This document shows, one piece after another, positions 1 through 8,155 of a stretch of DNA of 61,082 nt (position 1 is its first letter; each line of letters starts with the position of its first letter). The translations under genes were made by a program, and so were the position numbers. The notes under the pieces were generated by a model that had not been told where the DNA came from, searched no databases, and saw only the letters and a list, made by a program, of their open reading frames with translations. Source of the stretch: Pirellulaceae bacterium (GTDB lineage: Bacteria > Planctomycetota > Planctomycetia > Pirellulales > Pirellulaceae); contig JALOQX010000069.1 of assembly GCA_025459265.1 (NCBI GenBank), positions 1 through 61,082 of the forward strand. Reading direction: 5' to 3'.

Positions 1-1
1 G

Positions 2-571
2 ATGCTCTCCGCCATCAAGATCGGCCATATCCGCAAGGTGCGGCCGGGCGCGACCGCCACCAAATACGCCAATTTCGACCTGGAAGATCTGCACGGCATG
101 ATCCGCTGCATCCTGTGGCCGGATGAGTTCGTGACGTACGGCGAACTGGTGCAGCCGGATGCCATGCTGCTGGTCCGCGGCTCGATCGACCGCCGCGGCG
201 GCGAGGAGGCCAATCTGATCGTCAATGAGCTGGTGCCGCTCGACCAGCTCGACACGCGGTACACGACCGGCGTGGTGATTCGCATCGATCCGCGGATCCA
301 CGGCCCCGACGTGCTGCCGAAGGTCCGCGAAATCGTCCGCTGCTACCCAGGGACGCGGTCGCTTGAACTGGTGCTGTCACTGGACGACGGCAGCCGGGTG
401 CACCTCACGTCTGAGCGTCTGCACCTGGAAATTCATCCGGAACTGCGCGAGCGTGTCGAGAACCTGCTGGGACCGGGGCATTACCAGCTAGTCACCGCGC
501 CTCCCAAGCCGTCCAACGGCAACGGCCAGCGTTGGGGCCGTCCGGCCGGTGCGGGTCGCCGTGAACCCTAG
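2..571 (+). CDS. dnaE: DNA polymerase III subunit alpha, C-terminal fragment (5' end outside window)
   Basis: This is the last 189 residues of the replicative polymerase alpha subunit; the frame is open to the window edge, so the start lies upstream. Residues 1-80 look like the C-terminal OB-fold that binds single-stranded DNA, with the typical pattern of a protein restricting a nucleic-acid-binding strand (KYANFDLEDLHG, then CILWP). Residues 90-150 match the tail region that contacts the clamp loader in other DnaE proteins (KVREIVRCYPG, then a strand about value and sequence). The last 25 residues are a polar Gly/Asn/Arg-rich tail. The polymerase acts in chromosome replication; the catalytic palm and PHP domains are not in this window. 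I am confident of the family but cannot judge the intactness of the whole gene. Confidence 0.85.
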   Translation: MLSAIKIGHIRKVRPGATATKYANFDLEDLHGMIRCILWPDEFVTYGELVQPDAMLLVRGSIDRRGGEEANLIVNELVPLDQLDTRYTTGVVIRIDPRIHGPDVLPKVREIVRCYPGTRSLELVLSLDDGSRVHLTSERLHLEIHPELRERVENLLGPGHYQLVTAPPKPSNGNGQRWGRPAGAGRREP

Positions 572-850
572 TGCCTTGTCCAGGCTGAATCCGCTTTTTG
601 GTTGCCGCCGCGTGGCACCGGGACTAAGATCGGACTGGGTGGTGAAGCAAGCGCACCTCGCGGGACACGGGGCCAGATTCGGCGCGCCGGTCGTTCCGCT
701 GACCCGGGGCGCGGTGGACCGCGGGCGCTGGTTCTTGTCGGATACACAATCAAGAGGTATCCTGCTGCATCGGTTGCGCACGCAGACGGCTCGGCACAGT
801 AACGGGTTGGCACAATCCTTTTGTAGGTCCCAATGTAGGTTGAGGTGAAC
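572..850. other. intergenic region between dnaE and the DUF1598-like gene
   Basis: About 280 bases without a supported gene. Short open frames here have no ribosome binding site and no recognisable protein pattern. The last bases carry the GAGGTG ribosome binding site of the next gene. I see no convincing terminator or sigma70-type promoter. Confidence 0.5.
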
Positions 851-2311
851 ATGATGGCAGCGTGTCGATTCACAGCGCGGTTTGCAGTACTGACGGCAGC
901 GGTGTGGCTCACGTCGTTCACGCCTGGTGCGCTCCACGCCCAGATTGGCGGGGGCGGCTTTGGCGGGGGCGGCTTTGGGGGCGGCGGCTTAGGGGGCGGC
1001 GGCGGACTCGGCGTTGGCGGCAACTTCCAGAATGCCGGTGTCGTGATCGACGCCCAAGGCGTGCTGCGCGTCAAGACCTTGGCCGACCCGGGCGGCCTGC
1101 AGGCCAAACGGCTCGTCCAGGCCGCCATGGCGTCGCTCGACCCCAAGCTGGCCAAGCAGAGCGCCCTGCGGAAAATCTCGCTCAACCGCCTCGAGGCCGC
1201 CTTGGCTGAGTGCCTGGAGAAGGGCGAAGCCGTCTCCGAAGAGATGCAGTACCTGGCCGGACTGCTGCGGATCCACTACGTGTTCTTCTACCCGGAAACC
1301 GGCGACATCGTCCTGGCCGGCCCCGCCGAAGGGTATGCCACCGACCTGGTGGGCCGCGTGCGCGGGTTGACCAGTGGACGGCCGGTGCTCCAGCTGCAGG
1401 ACCTGGTCACCGCGCTGCGCGCTTACCCGCCATCGGGCGACAAGCTGAACGTCATCGGCGTGTCCATCGATCCGACGCAGGAGGGACTGGAACGACTGCG
1501 GCAGACGCTGGCCAACATCGGTCGCACGATTCGTCCTGGGGATGACGTGCGGGTTGCCGCGATGTTGCGGGAGGCCCTGGGCCTGCAGACCGTATCGGTG
1601 CAGGGCATTTCTCCCAAAACACATTTTGCCCAGGTGCTGGTCGAGGCCGACTACCGCATGAAGCTGATCGGGATCGGCCTGGAGCAGCCGCCGGTCAAGA
1701 TCACCAGTTTCGTCTCGAGAGCCGAACCGCGCAGCGTGGCCAATAATGCCCTGCAACGCTGGTATTTCGTGCCCGACTACGAGTGCGTCCGCGTGTCGGA
1801 GGACGGACTGGCCATGCAGATGGAAGGCTGGGGCGTGAAGTTGGTTGGTCAGTCGGAGATCGTGCAGCAGGGTGGTGTGCGCCAGCAGGCCGAAGGGGAA
1901 AGCAAGGCCAGTCGCGAGTTCTGCAACTCGTTTACGTCGCTGTACCCGAAACTGGCTGACCTCGAACCGGTCTACGCCCAGCTGCGCAATCTGATCGACA
2001 TGTCGGTCGCGGCCGCGTTTATTCAGGATCGTGATTACTACCAGCAGGCGAACTGGGACCTGGGTGTGCTGGGTGACGAGGCGCAGTACCCCGTCGAGAC
2101 GCTGGACACGCCGAAGCAGGTCGAGTCGGCGGTGAACGTGATCTGGAAAGGCAACGCGCTGATGACGCCGATCGGTGGCGGTGTGCACGTCGAGCCGCTG
2201 CAGGCGCTCAAGCCTGAGAACGTCAAGGCAGACGATGAGGGGCAGGTGAGCAAGTGGTACGGGCAGGTGACGCTGCAGGATCTCCCCGCCGGCCAGTGGT
2301 GGTGGGACTGA
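851..2311 (+). CDS. DUF1598-like secreted protein
   Basis: A 486-residue protein of unknown function. The first about 27 residues form a signal peptide ending near HAQ, followed by a glycine-rich linker (GGGGFGGGGFGGGG pattern), then a globular region. The segment around residues 150-185 (LAGPAEGYATD, then GRPVLQLQDLVTALR) resembles what I remember of DUF1598, a family mostly known from Planctomycetota; this is a recollection, not a search. I chose ATG 851 because GAGGTG at 842-847 precedes it; GTG 845 and ATG 854 are alternatives. It is probably exported. It ends base-to-base against the convergent glycerate kinase gene. No catalytic motif is visible. Confidence 0.7.
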   Translation: MMAACRFTARFAVLTAAVWLTSFTPGALHAQIGGGGFGGGGFGGGGLGGGGGLGVGGNFQNAGVVIDAQGVLRVKTLADPGGLQAKRLVQAAMASLDPKLAKQSALRKISLNRLEAALAECLEKGEAVSEEMQYLAGLLRIHYVFFYPETGDIVLAGPAEGYATDLVGRVRGLTSGRPVLQLQDLVTALRAYPPSGDKLNVIGVSIDPTQEGLERLRQTLANIGRTIRPGDDVRVAAMLREALGLQTVSVQGISPKTHFAQVLVEADYRMKLIGIGLEQPPVKITSFVSRAEPRSVANNALQRWYFVPDYECVRVSEDGLAMQMEGWGVKLVGQSEIVQQGGVRQQAEGESKASREFCNSFTSLYPKLADLEPVYAQLRNLIDMSVAAAFIQDRDYYQQANWDLGVLGDEAQYPVETLDTPKQVESAVNVIWKGNALMTPIGGGVHVEPLQALKPENVKADDEGQVSKWYGQVTLQDLPAGQWWWD

Positions 2312-3721
2312 TCACGTCACGCCGGCCAGTTCGCGACGAGCGACCAGCACCACACGCAGGTCGCACACGTTGGTGTGGGTGGGTCCCGTCTGAAGGAGCC
2401 CACCCGTCGCGGCGAAGAACGGATACGCGTCATTGCGCGCCAGGTGGTCAGCGGGATCCAGACGTTGCCGGAGCGCGGCTGCGGCCACGTCCGCGTCCGC
2501 GATTGCACCGGCCGCATCGGTCGGACCATCCTCGCCATCCGTGCCGCCTGAAAGCACGAGGAGCCCGTCGAGCGCGCCTGAGCGCGGCCCGGCCGACGAC
2601 TCGGCCAGCCATGCGCAGAGTGCCGCCAGGGCCACCTGCTGGTTGCGTCCGCCGCGCCCGGGCGGCCGCGTCGTGCACAACGTCACGGTCGGTTCTCCGC
2701 CGCTGATCAGGCAATCCGGCCCCCGCTGGCTCTGCATCCGCCTGGCCACCGTCGCCAGGTGCAGGCCCACGTCGTTGGCTTCGCCTTCCAGTTCGCGCGC
2801 CGCCACGAGCGCATGGGAGTAGCCCCGCCGCGCGGCCTCCTGACCGGCCGCGTCGACGGCCAGCGTGATGTTACCAATCACGTGGTTCGCGAGCTGGCAG
2901 GCCGAAGGCGCGACCGCCAGGGAGCGGGTTCCGGCGTGAGCGCGCAGCACATCGAAGACTGCCGGCGCGATGCCCGCTGCCTCAGCCCCGAACTGCCGCA
3001 GGATCTCCAGCGCATCGGCGGCCGTCGTCGGATCGGGAACTGTGGGCCCCGAGGCAATGACGTCGAGCGGATCGCCCAGGACATCGGAGATGATGAGTGT
3101 GATGAGCCGGCCTGCGCGGCAGGCACGCAACAGCCCTCCTCCCTTGATCCGGCTTAACTGCTTGCGCACCGTGTTGAGCTGCCGGATGTTGGCGCCTGCG
3201 CGGCTCAGAAAGCTCGTGACCGCCCGCTTGTCGTTGAGCGAAATGCCCGCCACGGGTGCCGGCAGCAGCGCCGATCCACCGCCGGATAAGAGGCACAGAC
3301 ACAGGTCGTCCGGCGCGAGGGATTCCACCAGGTCGAGCATGCGCCGACAGCCGATTTCACCTTCGACGGTCGGCTCGTTCACGCCTGGTGGTCGTGCCGC
3401 GTGCAGCGTGATCCGGCGCAGCTGGCGTACGCAATCCGCCGGCACATGCACCCAGCCTGTTACCTGCTTGTCTTCCAGCACCTCGGCCCCCAACGCGGCC
3501 TCGAGCCCCGCCGCCATGCCCGCGCCCGCCTTGCCTGCGCCGACCACGACGATCCGGCGCACTTCGTGCAGCGGAAGGCACTCGTCCACTACCCGCAGCG
3601 TGCCCTGCTTGACGCAGACCGCCTGCTGAACCAGGCGATCGCTGGCGACCGCCGCCACGCCCGCCTGCCAAATCGCCTGCGCGTCAACGCGAAGCTGTGC
3701 TGCGGATCGCTGCGGGGCCAT
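2312..3721 (-). CDS. glycerate 2-kinase (MOFRL family)
   Basis: 469 residues, the usual length for the class that phosphorylates D-glycerate to 2-phosphoglycerate. N-terminal domain: VVVGAGKAGAGMA near residue 58, LLSGGGSALLPAPV near 142 and the conserved NTVRKQLSRIKGGG near 180. The C-terminal MOFRL domain carries GGRNQQVALA, SGGTDGEDGPTDAAGA and a closing strand with GPTHTNVCDL, all hallmarks of the family. It acts in the cytoplasm and feeds glycerate from sugar-acid or serine breakdown into lower glycolysis. It starts 3 bases after the stop of the small membrane-protein gene upstream, so they are likely cotranscribed. Glycerate kinases of the GarK type have a different fold, so the call is firm at the family level; substrate stereochemistry is from family knowledge. 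Confidence 0.9.
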   Translation of the reverse strand: MAPQRSAAQLRVDAQAIWQAGVAAVASDRLVQQAVCVKQGTLRVVDECLPLHEVRRIVVVGAGKAGAGMAAGLEAALGAEVLEDKQVTGWVHVPADCVRQLRRITLHAARPPGVNEPTVEGEIGCRRMLDLVESLAPDDLCLCLLSGGGSALLPAPVAGISLNDKRAVTSFLSRAGANIRQLNTVRKQLSRIKGGGLLRACRAGRLITLIISDVLGDPLDVIASGPTVPDPTTAADALEILRQFGAEAAGIAPAVFDVLRAHAGTRSLAVAPSACQLANHVIGNITLAVDAAGQEAARRGYSHALVAARELEGEANDVGLHLATVARRMQSQRGPDCLISGGEPTVTLCTTRPPGRGGRNQQVALAALCAWLAESSAGPRSGALDGLLVLSGGTDGEDGPTDAAGAIADADVAAAALRQRLDPADHLARNDAYPFFAATGGLLQTGPTHTNVCDLRVVLVARRELAGVT

Positions 3722-3724
3722 CGT

Positions 3725-4354
3725 TCATTCGCCTCGAATCCGGAGGATGTCCAGCCACTGACCTTCGTGCTGCACCGTAATCTGGCTCAACCCGTTGGGT
3801 TCACGGGCACAGCAGACGAATCCGACCAACAACAGCCGCTCGCCGACCTGAAACTTCCCGGCGATGCTGCACCACGGCGTGCCTTTGCCCCGGTCGCCCG
3901 GCAACAAGACCTGGTTGAAAAAGGCCTGCGCAAATCCCTGGGAGCTGAGCTGCGTCGGCCAGGTGCGCACGAGCGGCTGATGGCTGGCAATCACCCGCGC
4001 CATACCCGGCTCCAGGCGGTCCAGGAGGCTCGGCAACATCTCGACGGGGGGCAGATCACTGTGACGCCCGGCCGGCGCGATCACGACAACCGCCAGTCGG
4101 ACCGGCGTGCCGTAGAACTCGAGCCGCGGGCTCGCTGGCGGCGGGCCGGTCGCGTCCAATTGACTCACATCCAGACACAGATGGCGCTGGCGCTGCCACT
4201 GGGCGCGGCGGCGGCGACGCCACAGGCGAATGACGCCCAGCAGCACGAACACGACCAGCACGGCAATCAGCGCCCCGACCCACCAGGCAGGAATGATGGG
4301 CAGCCATCGCCGCAGCAGAGCCCAGAGCGACGTCGCGAGCCGTTGTTTACCCAT
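3725..4354 (-). CDS. small membrane-anchored protein of unknown function
   Basis: 209 residues. Residues 18-40 form one hydrophobic segment followed by a strongly basic run (LWRRRRRAQWQRQR), giving an N-out or N-in single-pass anchor with a soluble C-terminal domain of about 165 residues. That domain contains mixed strand and helix patterns and no motif I recognise. I chose the ATG that directly precedes GKQRLATSLW because the open frame upstream runs through GC-rich repeats and looks non-coding. Three bases separate it from the glycerate kinase gene, suggesting an operon, but a metabolic link is not evident. Confidence 0.65.
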   Translation of the reverse strand: MGKQRLATSLWALLRRWLPIIPAWWVGALIAVLVVFVLLGVIRLWRRRRRAQWQRQRHLCLDVSQLDATGPPPASPRLEFYGTPVRLAVVVIAPAGRHSDLPPVEMLPSLLDRLEPGMARVIASHQPLVRTWPTQLSSQGFAQAFFNQVLLPGDRGKGTPWCSIAGKFQVGERLLLVGFVCCAREPNGLSQITVQHEGQWLDILRIRGE

Positions 4355-4424
4355 CACCCAAGTATCACCGAATCGCGGCTGGCCAACAAGGAAGAACGAT
4401 CCGGGTGAGCGCCGCGGCTGTCGG

Positions 4425-4480
4425 CGGAGGACAGAGGGCGGAGGGCGGAGGACGGAGGGCGGAGGGCAGAGGGCGGAGGA
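4425..4480. repeat. 7-bp tandem repeat, C(G/A)GAGG(G/A), eight copies
   Basis: Eight contiguous heptamers of consensus CGGAGGG with variants CGGAGGA and CAGAGGG. One strand is all purine except one C per unit, giving regularly spaced GG and GGG runs that could form a G-quadruplex-like structure. It lies upstream of the membrane-protein gene and downstream of the large secreted-protein gene, both on the minus strand. Confidence 0.85.
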
Positions 4481-4621
4481 GAAGGACGAGTGCAGAGCAA
4501 GGAGGGACGAGCTCAGAGGGAACATCTCCCTTTTGGCTCGGAGATCCTTGGTCGCTAATCGTCCCTCCCCTGCCGGGCCTGTGAGGAATCTCGTGTCAGC
4601 TAGCAGAAATCGGTAGTGCCC

Positions 4622-4735
4622 CTTCCCGGCTCGGCAGGAGCCTCGCCCTCCCTTGCCGGCCTCGCCCTCCCGTGCCGGCTCGGCAGGAGCCTCGCCCTCC
4701 CTTGCGCGCCTCCGCCCTCCGCCCTCCCTCACCGG
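4622..4735. repeat. GC-rich imperfect direct repeat with 50-bp period
   Basis: The string GGCTCGGCAGGAGCCTCGCC starts at 4628 and again at 4678, each followed by CTCCCTTGC, with a degenerate copy between (GCCGGCCTCGCCCTCCCGTG). The 3' part decays into CCTCCGCCCTCC-type runs. Read on the minus strand the unit gives a Glu-Ala-Pro-Ala-Glu-Pro peptide pattern, which explains spurious open frames here. It occupies the gap just after the stop of the large secreted-protein gene. Confidence 0.8.
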
Positions 4736-7431
4736 CGGGCCTGGTGGCTGGCTGGTTCGAGCAGATGGACGGTCAGGTCGTCGAGCCAGGACTGGCCGAA
4801 GCCGGTCAGCGCGAAGGTGACGGTCAGCGGACCGTCCCGCGTGGCCGCCCGATAGAGCGTGAATTCCTGCCAGTCGCGTGTCACGAGGATGCGTGCGGCC
4901 AGTTCCGGACCTGCCAGGGAGTCGAACACGAGCAAGCCGTCGAGGCTGGCTTGGATTGGCTGTGGCACGCGTGCCCAGCCATGAATGCGCACAATTTGCC
5001 CCGCACGCACAGGTATCGGTCCGCTGACAATGGAGACGGGTGCCGCTTCGACCGCCAACGGTGTCTGGTCGGGACGCGCGGGCCAGCATTGCAGGCGCAG
5101 CGCGGAGCGGCCCGAGTGGGGGTTATGGAGCGAGAGTTCCACGCCTGTGGTCAGGTCCGGGTGCGGGCGCACGAGGTTGCGCCAGCCGGCGGCCTGCAGA
5201 TGTTGCAGGTTCTCGAAGTTCCCGCCCGCCACCGCGTTGGCGCCCCAGGTGGCGGTCTGCAGCCGCTGGCTCAAGGCCTGGTGCTGCGGCAGCGCGGCGA
5301 AGCAGACGCACAGGGGACTGGAGATGGGAGAGGGGAACGAGTCGACGGCCAGTCGCCAGTGGTGGTAGCGGGCGGCGGACAGCTGCTGCAGTCCGCGCTG
5401 GAGGAAGTCGTAGGCCCGCTCATGTCCGCCGCTCGACATGAGCTGCTCGAAATGCTGAAGTTCGCTGCGGGCCAGCGAGAGCGAACGGTCATCCAGCGTA
5501 TGGGCGGTCAACCGCGAGGCAGGTGTGGCGGCCAGCAGTTGCTGATGCGTCGCCACGACTTCGGCATACTGCTGCGTGGCGATCTCGCGGGAGAGATCGT
5601 CGTGCAGGGTTCGCGTTGCGGTCAGTTGCCGGGCCAGAAAGTTGATGACCAGCGGGTCCTGGGTGAGGACCACGAGTGCCACGGCCTGGGGTCGTTCCAG
5701 CGTGATGCGAAGGCCAGCACTGCGCTCGCGGCGGATTCGCTGCAGGCCGGCCGCGGTGAGCCAGTACGCCTCATCGGTTTCGGGCACGCCCGGCACGTCC
5801 AGCGTCACCGGTCGTTCGATGCTCCGCCCGGCCACGTACTGCTCGTCCCCCGCGTGGCGCAGCACCAGGAGCAGGCGCGAGCGATCTGTTTTCAACACGC
5901 TGGCGCGCACCGTCGCGTCGCCCGCATCCAGCTCCGCTTCGTGCTGGCCGGTCGCCGCCCAAGGTTCGAGCAGCAGCAGTTCGAGATTCAACTGCCGCAA
6001 CGTGTTGGCGCGGAGTACCGACTGACGATCGGGTGAGTCGAGCCGCGAGTGGGAGCGGAACACGAGGCCCTGCGCGCCGGCGGCCAGCGCATGATAGGCG
6101 AGCAGGCGAATCTGCTCGGGCTCGAGGCTCCAGGGCGTGGCCGGCGCGTCAGTGAGCGCCTGCACCTGCTCCATCACGCTTGCGTGCACCTGCGTGCGAA
6201 TGACAGCCCAAAACGGCGTGCCCGACCGCATCAACCGCGCACGCTGCAGATACCAGCGGCCGTAGTCCTGCACCGGGAGCGAACTGGGGGGGCCGGGCGG
6301 CTCGCAAAGGACCACGTCCACGATGCGGCTGTACTGGCTGAGGTCGTCGCGCGGCAGACAGCAGACCGGTCTGCGCGCTTCCAGCGGCACGCTCTGCAGC
6401 TCCGTGGCCAGACGCCGCGTGGACTCGACCAGCTCCTGCCCCAGCGACTCGCCCACGTTCCACGCGGCCACGCGCGACAGCCCCGCGCCGTAGACCAGCG
6501 GCGACTTGCCCAGCGGCGGTGGAGCGATCAGCCACAGACCGTGCTTCGCCGCTTCGCGCAGCTGCTGGTCGGTCGGCGCCGCGGGCAGACACAGGACATT
6601 GAAACCCAGCCCTTTGAGCCAGGCAAACGGCTCGCCCTGGTAATCGACGGCGCGCACCAACTGCGGCCGGCCCTGCTCCGCGGATCCCGGCCCCGGTCGA
6701 CTCATCGAGCCCGCGCCGTCCACGGCCGGTGCCGACGGCCCGCGCGGATCGGCATCCTCCCCCTGTGCGCCCACCAGGCGAATCGATGTCCCCGTCGAGA
6801 CCTGGCCATTGAGCTCGAGGTCGTCGAGCCACAGGTCGGTGACGCCGGCTCCGGCATAGGCGTTGAGCACCACCAGGTCGACATAGGCCTCGCGCTCACT
6901 GATCTCACACTCCAACTGCGAACGGAGCAGGGGGATTTGCCGAGCTACGAGGAGCTGAGGCTGCTGGATCGTGAGTCTTTGCCAAGTCCCGACCTGCGCA
7001 TAGGATGAACCGCGCACCAGCAGCGAGATCGGGACGCCGGTCCGCGGGTGCTTGGAACGTGGCAGCACGACCCGCGCGGCCAGCTGAGCGCCGGCACGCG
7101 TGGACTTGACCCACAGGCTGATGCTCAGTTCCTCGATGACCCGCGACTCCGGGACGACGTGCGTGAGATGAAAGTACGTGCCGCCACCGGCCTGAAACCG
7201 GAGAAACTCGCTGGCCTGGCCTTCGTGCGCGGCATCGAACGTCCGCACGTGCTGAATCAGCCGCAGGCTGCCATCGTGATCCGCCGGCTGCCAGCTCTTC
7301 TCAGGCGCTTCAAACGGCTCGTGGTACTGCGCCCGCGCGACGCAGAGACCGCCGCTGCAGAGACTGACCGCGAGCAGCCCTGCCCAGGCCAGTGCCCGGT
7401 CCCGGTGAATCATTGCATGCGTGCGCGTCAT
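4729..7431 (-). CDS. large secreted protein with terminal beta-sandwich-like domains, unknown function
   Basis: 900 residues with a signal peptide (basic start, then ALAWAGLLAVSLCSGG, cleavage near ARAQ). Three parts can be seen. The first (to about residue 215) is strand-rich and ends with LWLDDLEL, as in carbohydrate-binding jelly rolls. The middle has an alternating strand-helix pattern (GFNVLCLPAAP, then LWLIAPPP, RVAAWNVGES, FWAVIRTQVH, GAQGLVFRS) consistent with a TIM barrel like glycoside hydrolases. The last 170 residues again look like a jelly roll (FENLQHLQAAGW, GRSALRLQCWP, QSWLDDLTVHLL). I cannot assign a hydrolase family or catalytic acids. No good ribosome binding site marks the start; ATG 7413 is an alternative, and longer starts would precede the signal peptide awkwardly. 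Confidence 0.7.
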   Translation of the reverse strand: MTRTHAMIHRDRALAWAGLLAVSLCSGGLCVARAQYHEPFEAPEKSWQPADHDGSLRLIQHVRTFDAAHEGQASEFLRFQAGGGTYFHLTHVVPESRVIEELSISLWVKSTRAGAQLAARVVLPRSKHPRTGVPISLLVRGSSYAQVGTWQRLTIQQPQLLVARQIPLLRSQLECEISEREAYVDLVVLNAYAGAGVTDLWLDDLELNGQVSTGTSIRLVGAQGEDADPRGPSAPAVDGAGSMSRPGPGSAEQGRPQLVRAVDYQGEPFAWLKGLGFNVLCLPAAPTDQQLREAAKHGLWLIAPPPLGKSPLVYGAGLSRVAAWNVGESLGQELVESTRRLATELQSVPLEARRPVCCLPRDDLSQYSRIVDVVLCEPPGPPSSLPVQDYGRWYLQRARLMRSGTPFWAVIRTQVHASVMEQVQALTDAPATPWSLEPEQIRLLAYHALAAGAQGLVFRSHSRLDSPDRQSVLRANTLRQLNLELLLLEPWAATGQHEAELDAGDATVRASVLKTDRSRLLLVLRHAGDEQYVAGRSIERPVTLDVPGVPETDEAYWLTAAGLQRIRRERSAGLRITLERPQAVALVVLTQDPLVINFLARQLTATRTLHDDLSREIATQQYAEVVATHQQLLAATPASRLTAHTLDDRSLSLARSELQHFEQLMSSGGHERAYDFLQRGLQQLSAARYHHWRLAVDSFPSPISSPLCVCFAALPQHQALSQRLQTATWGANAVAGGNFENLQHLQAAGWRNLVRPHPDLTTGVELSLHNPHSGRSALRLQCWPARPDQTPLAVEAAPVSIVSGPIPVRAGQIVRIHGWARVPQPIQASLDGLLVFDSLAGPELAARILVTRDWQEFTLYRAATRDGPLTVTFALTGFGQSWLDDLTVHLLEPASHQARR

Positions 7432-7736
7432 GATGATCCGCGTGGCGGCCGTCACGTTCCCGGTAGAACTTGCCAACAGGTCGCCAAAAGGCAACGTCCT
7501 GGTGACCATGCCGTGGTATGAGCGCAAAACCAGCTTGTATCAGGATTTGTGGTGGGCGACCAGAGCAACTCTGAGGCGGGCGAGCGACAAGCCTGCCGTT
7601 GAAGGCGAGCAGACTGATCTCTGTAAACCCTTTTTTGCAGGCCACTTACACGAATCGTGAGCGGCGACTCGGTTCGTGGCACGCGCTGTGCTTAAAAGAG
7701 AGTCAAAACCACTCATCTCCGGAGGTCTAAGACCGA
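7432..7736. other. divergent intergenic region
   Basis: About 300 bases separate the start of the large secreted-protein gene (minus) from the small helical-protein gene (plus), so promoters for both should lie here. I cannot pick a convincing -35/-10 pair. GGAGGT at 7721-7726 is the ribosome binding site of the plus-strand gene. Confidence 0.5.
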
Positions 7737-8030
7737 ATGACCGCTGCACCTCGATTCACCCCCGCTGACGCCGACGATCTCCCCCGCGATGTCGTAGAAC
7801 TGGGTTTGCTCGTCGCGGCATTGCCCCCCCAGTTCCGGGCCAACCTCCAGCCCGTGCTCGACCGGGTGGTCGAGAGTACGCGACGGCGGCGCCGGATCTT
7901 GACGTTGGTGCAGGAGGCCTTGAGCCAACTGCGCCTTGATATGAAGTACCTGGTGTTCGACCTGGAAGCCACGCGACGCGAGCGGGACGCCTTTCGGCAA
8001 AAGTCCGGTGACGATGGTCAGACCGACTGA
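7737..8030 (+). CDS. small charged helical protein, unknown function
   Basis: 97 residues, predicted almost entirely helical, with a basic segment (STRRRRRILTLVQEAL) and a leucine-rich second half (LSQLRLDMKYLVFDLEATRRER) that could form a coiled coil or dimer. A strong ribosome binding site, GGAGGT, sits 10 bases before the ATG, which supports a real gene despite its small size. It precedes the kinase gene by about 125 bases on the same strand. A regulatory, DNA-binding or adaptor role is possible from composition, but nothing in the sequence proves it. Confidence 0.7.
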   Translation: MTAAPRFTPADADDLPRDVVELGLLVAALPPQFRANLQPVLDRVVESTRRRRRILTLVQEALSQLRLDMKYLVFDLEATRRERDAFRQKSGDDGQTD

Positions 8031-8155
8031 AGGGGCGTCGGCAAGGCAACTAAGTTGCTTCGGCCGTGCCCGTCGAATACCATGATAAGCGTTGACGCGA
8101 TTGCGCCCCGCCGCTGCGGGTTGAAGTCACTCTGGACGAGGAGTTCCGTGCTTCG

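Noticed and set aside
4355-5089. Longer N-terminus for the membrane-protein gene
   Set aside because: The extension is the translation of intergenic repeats and has no ribosome binding site.
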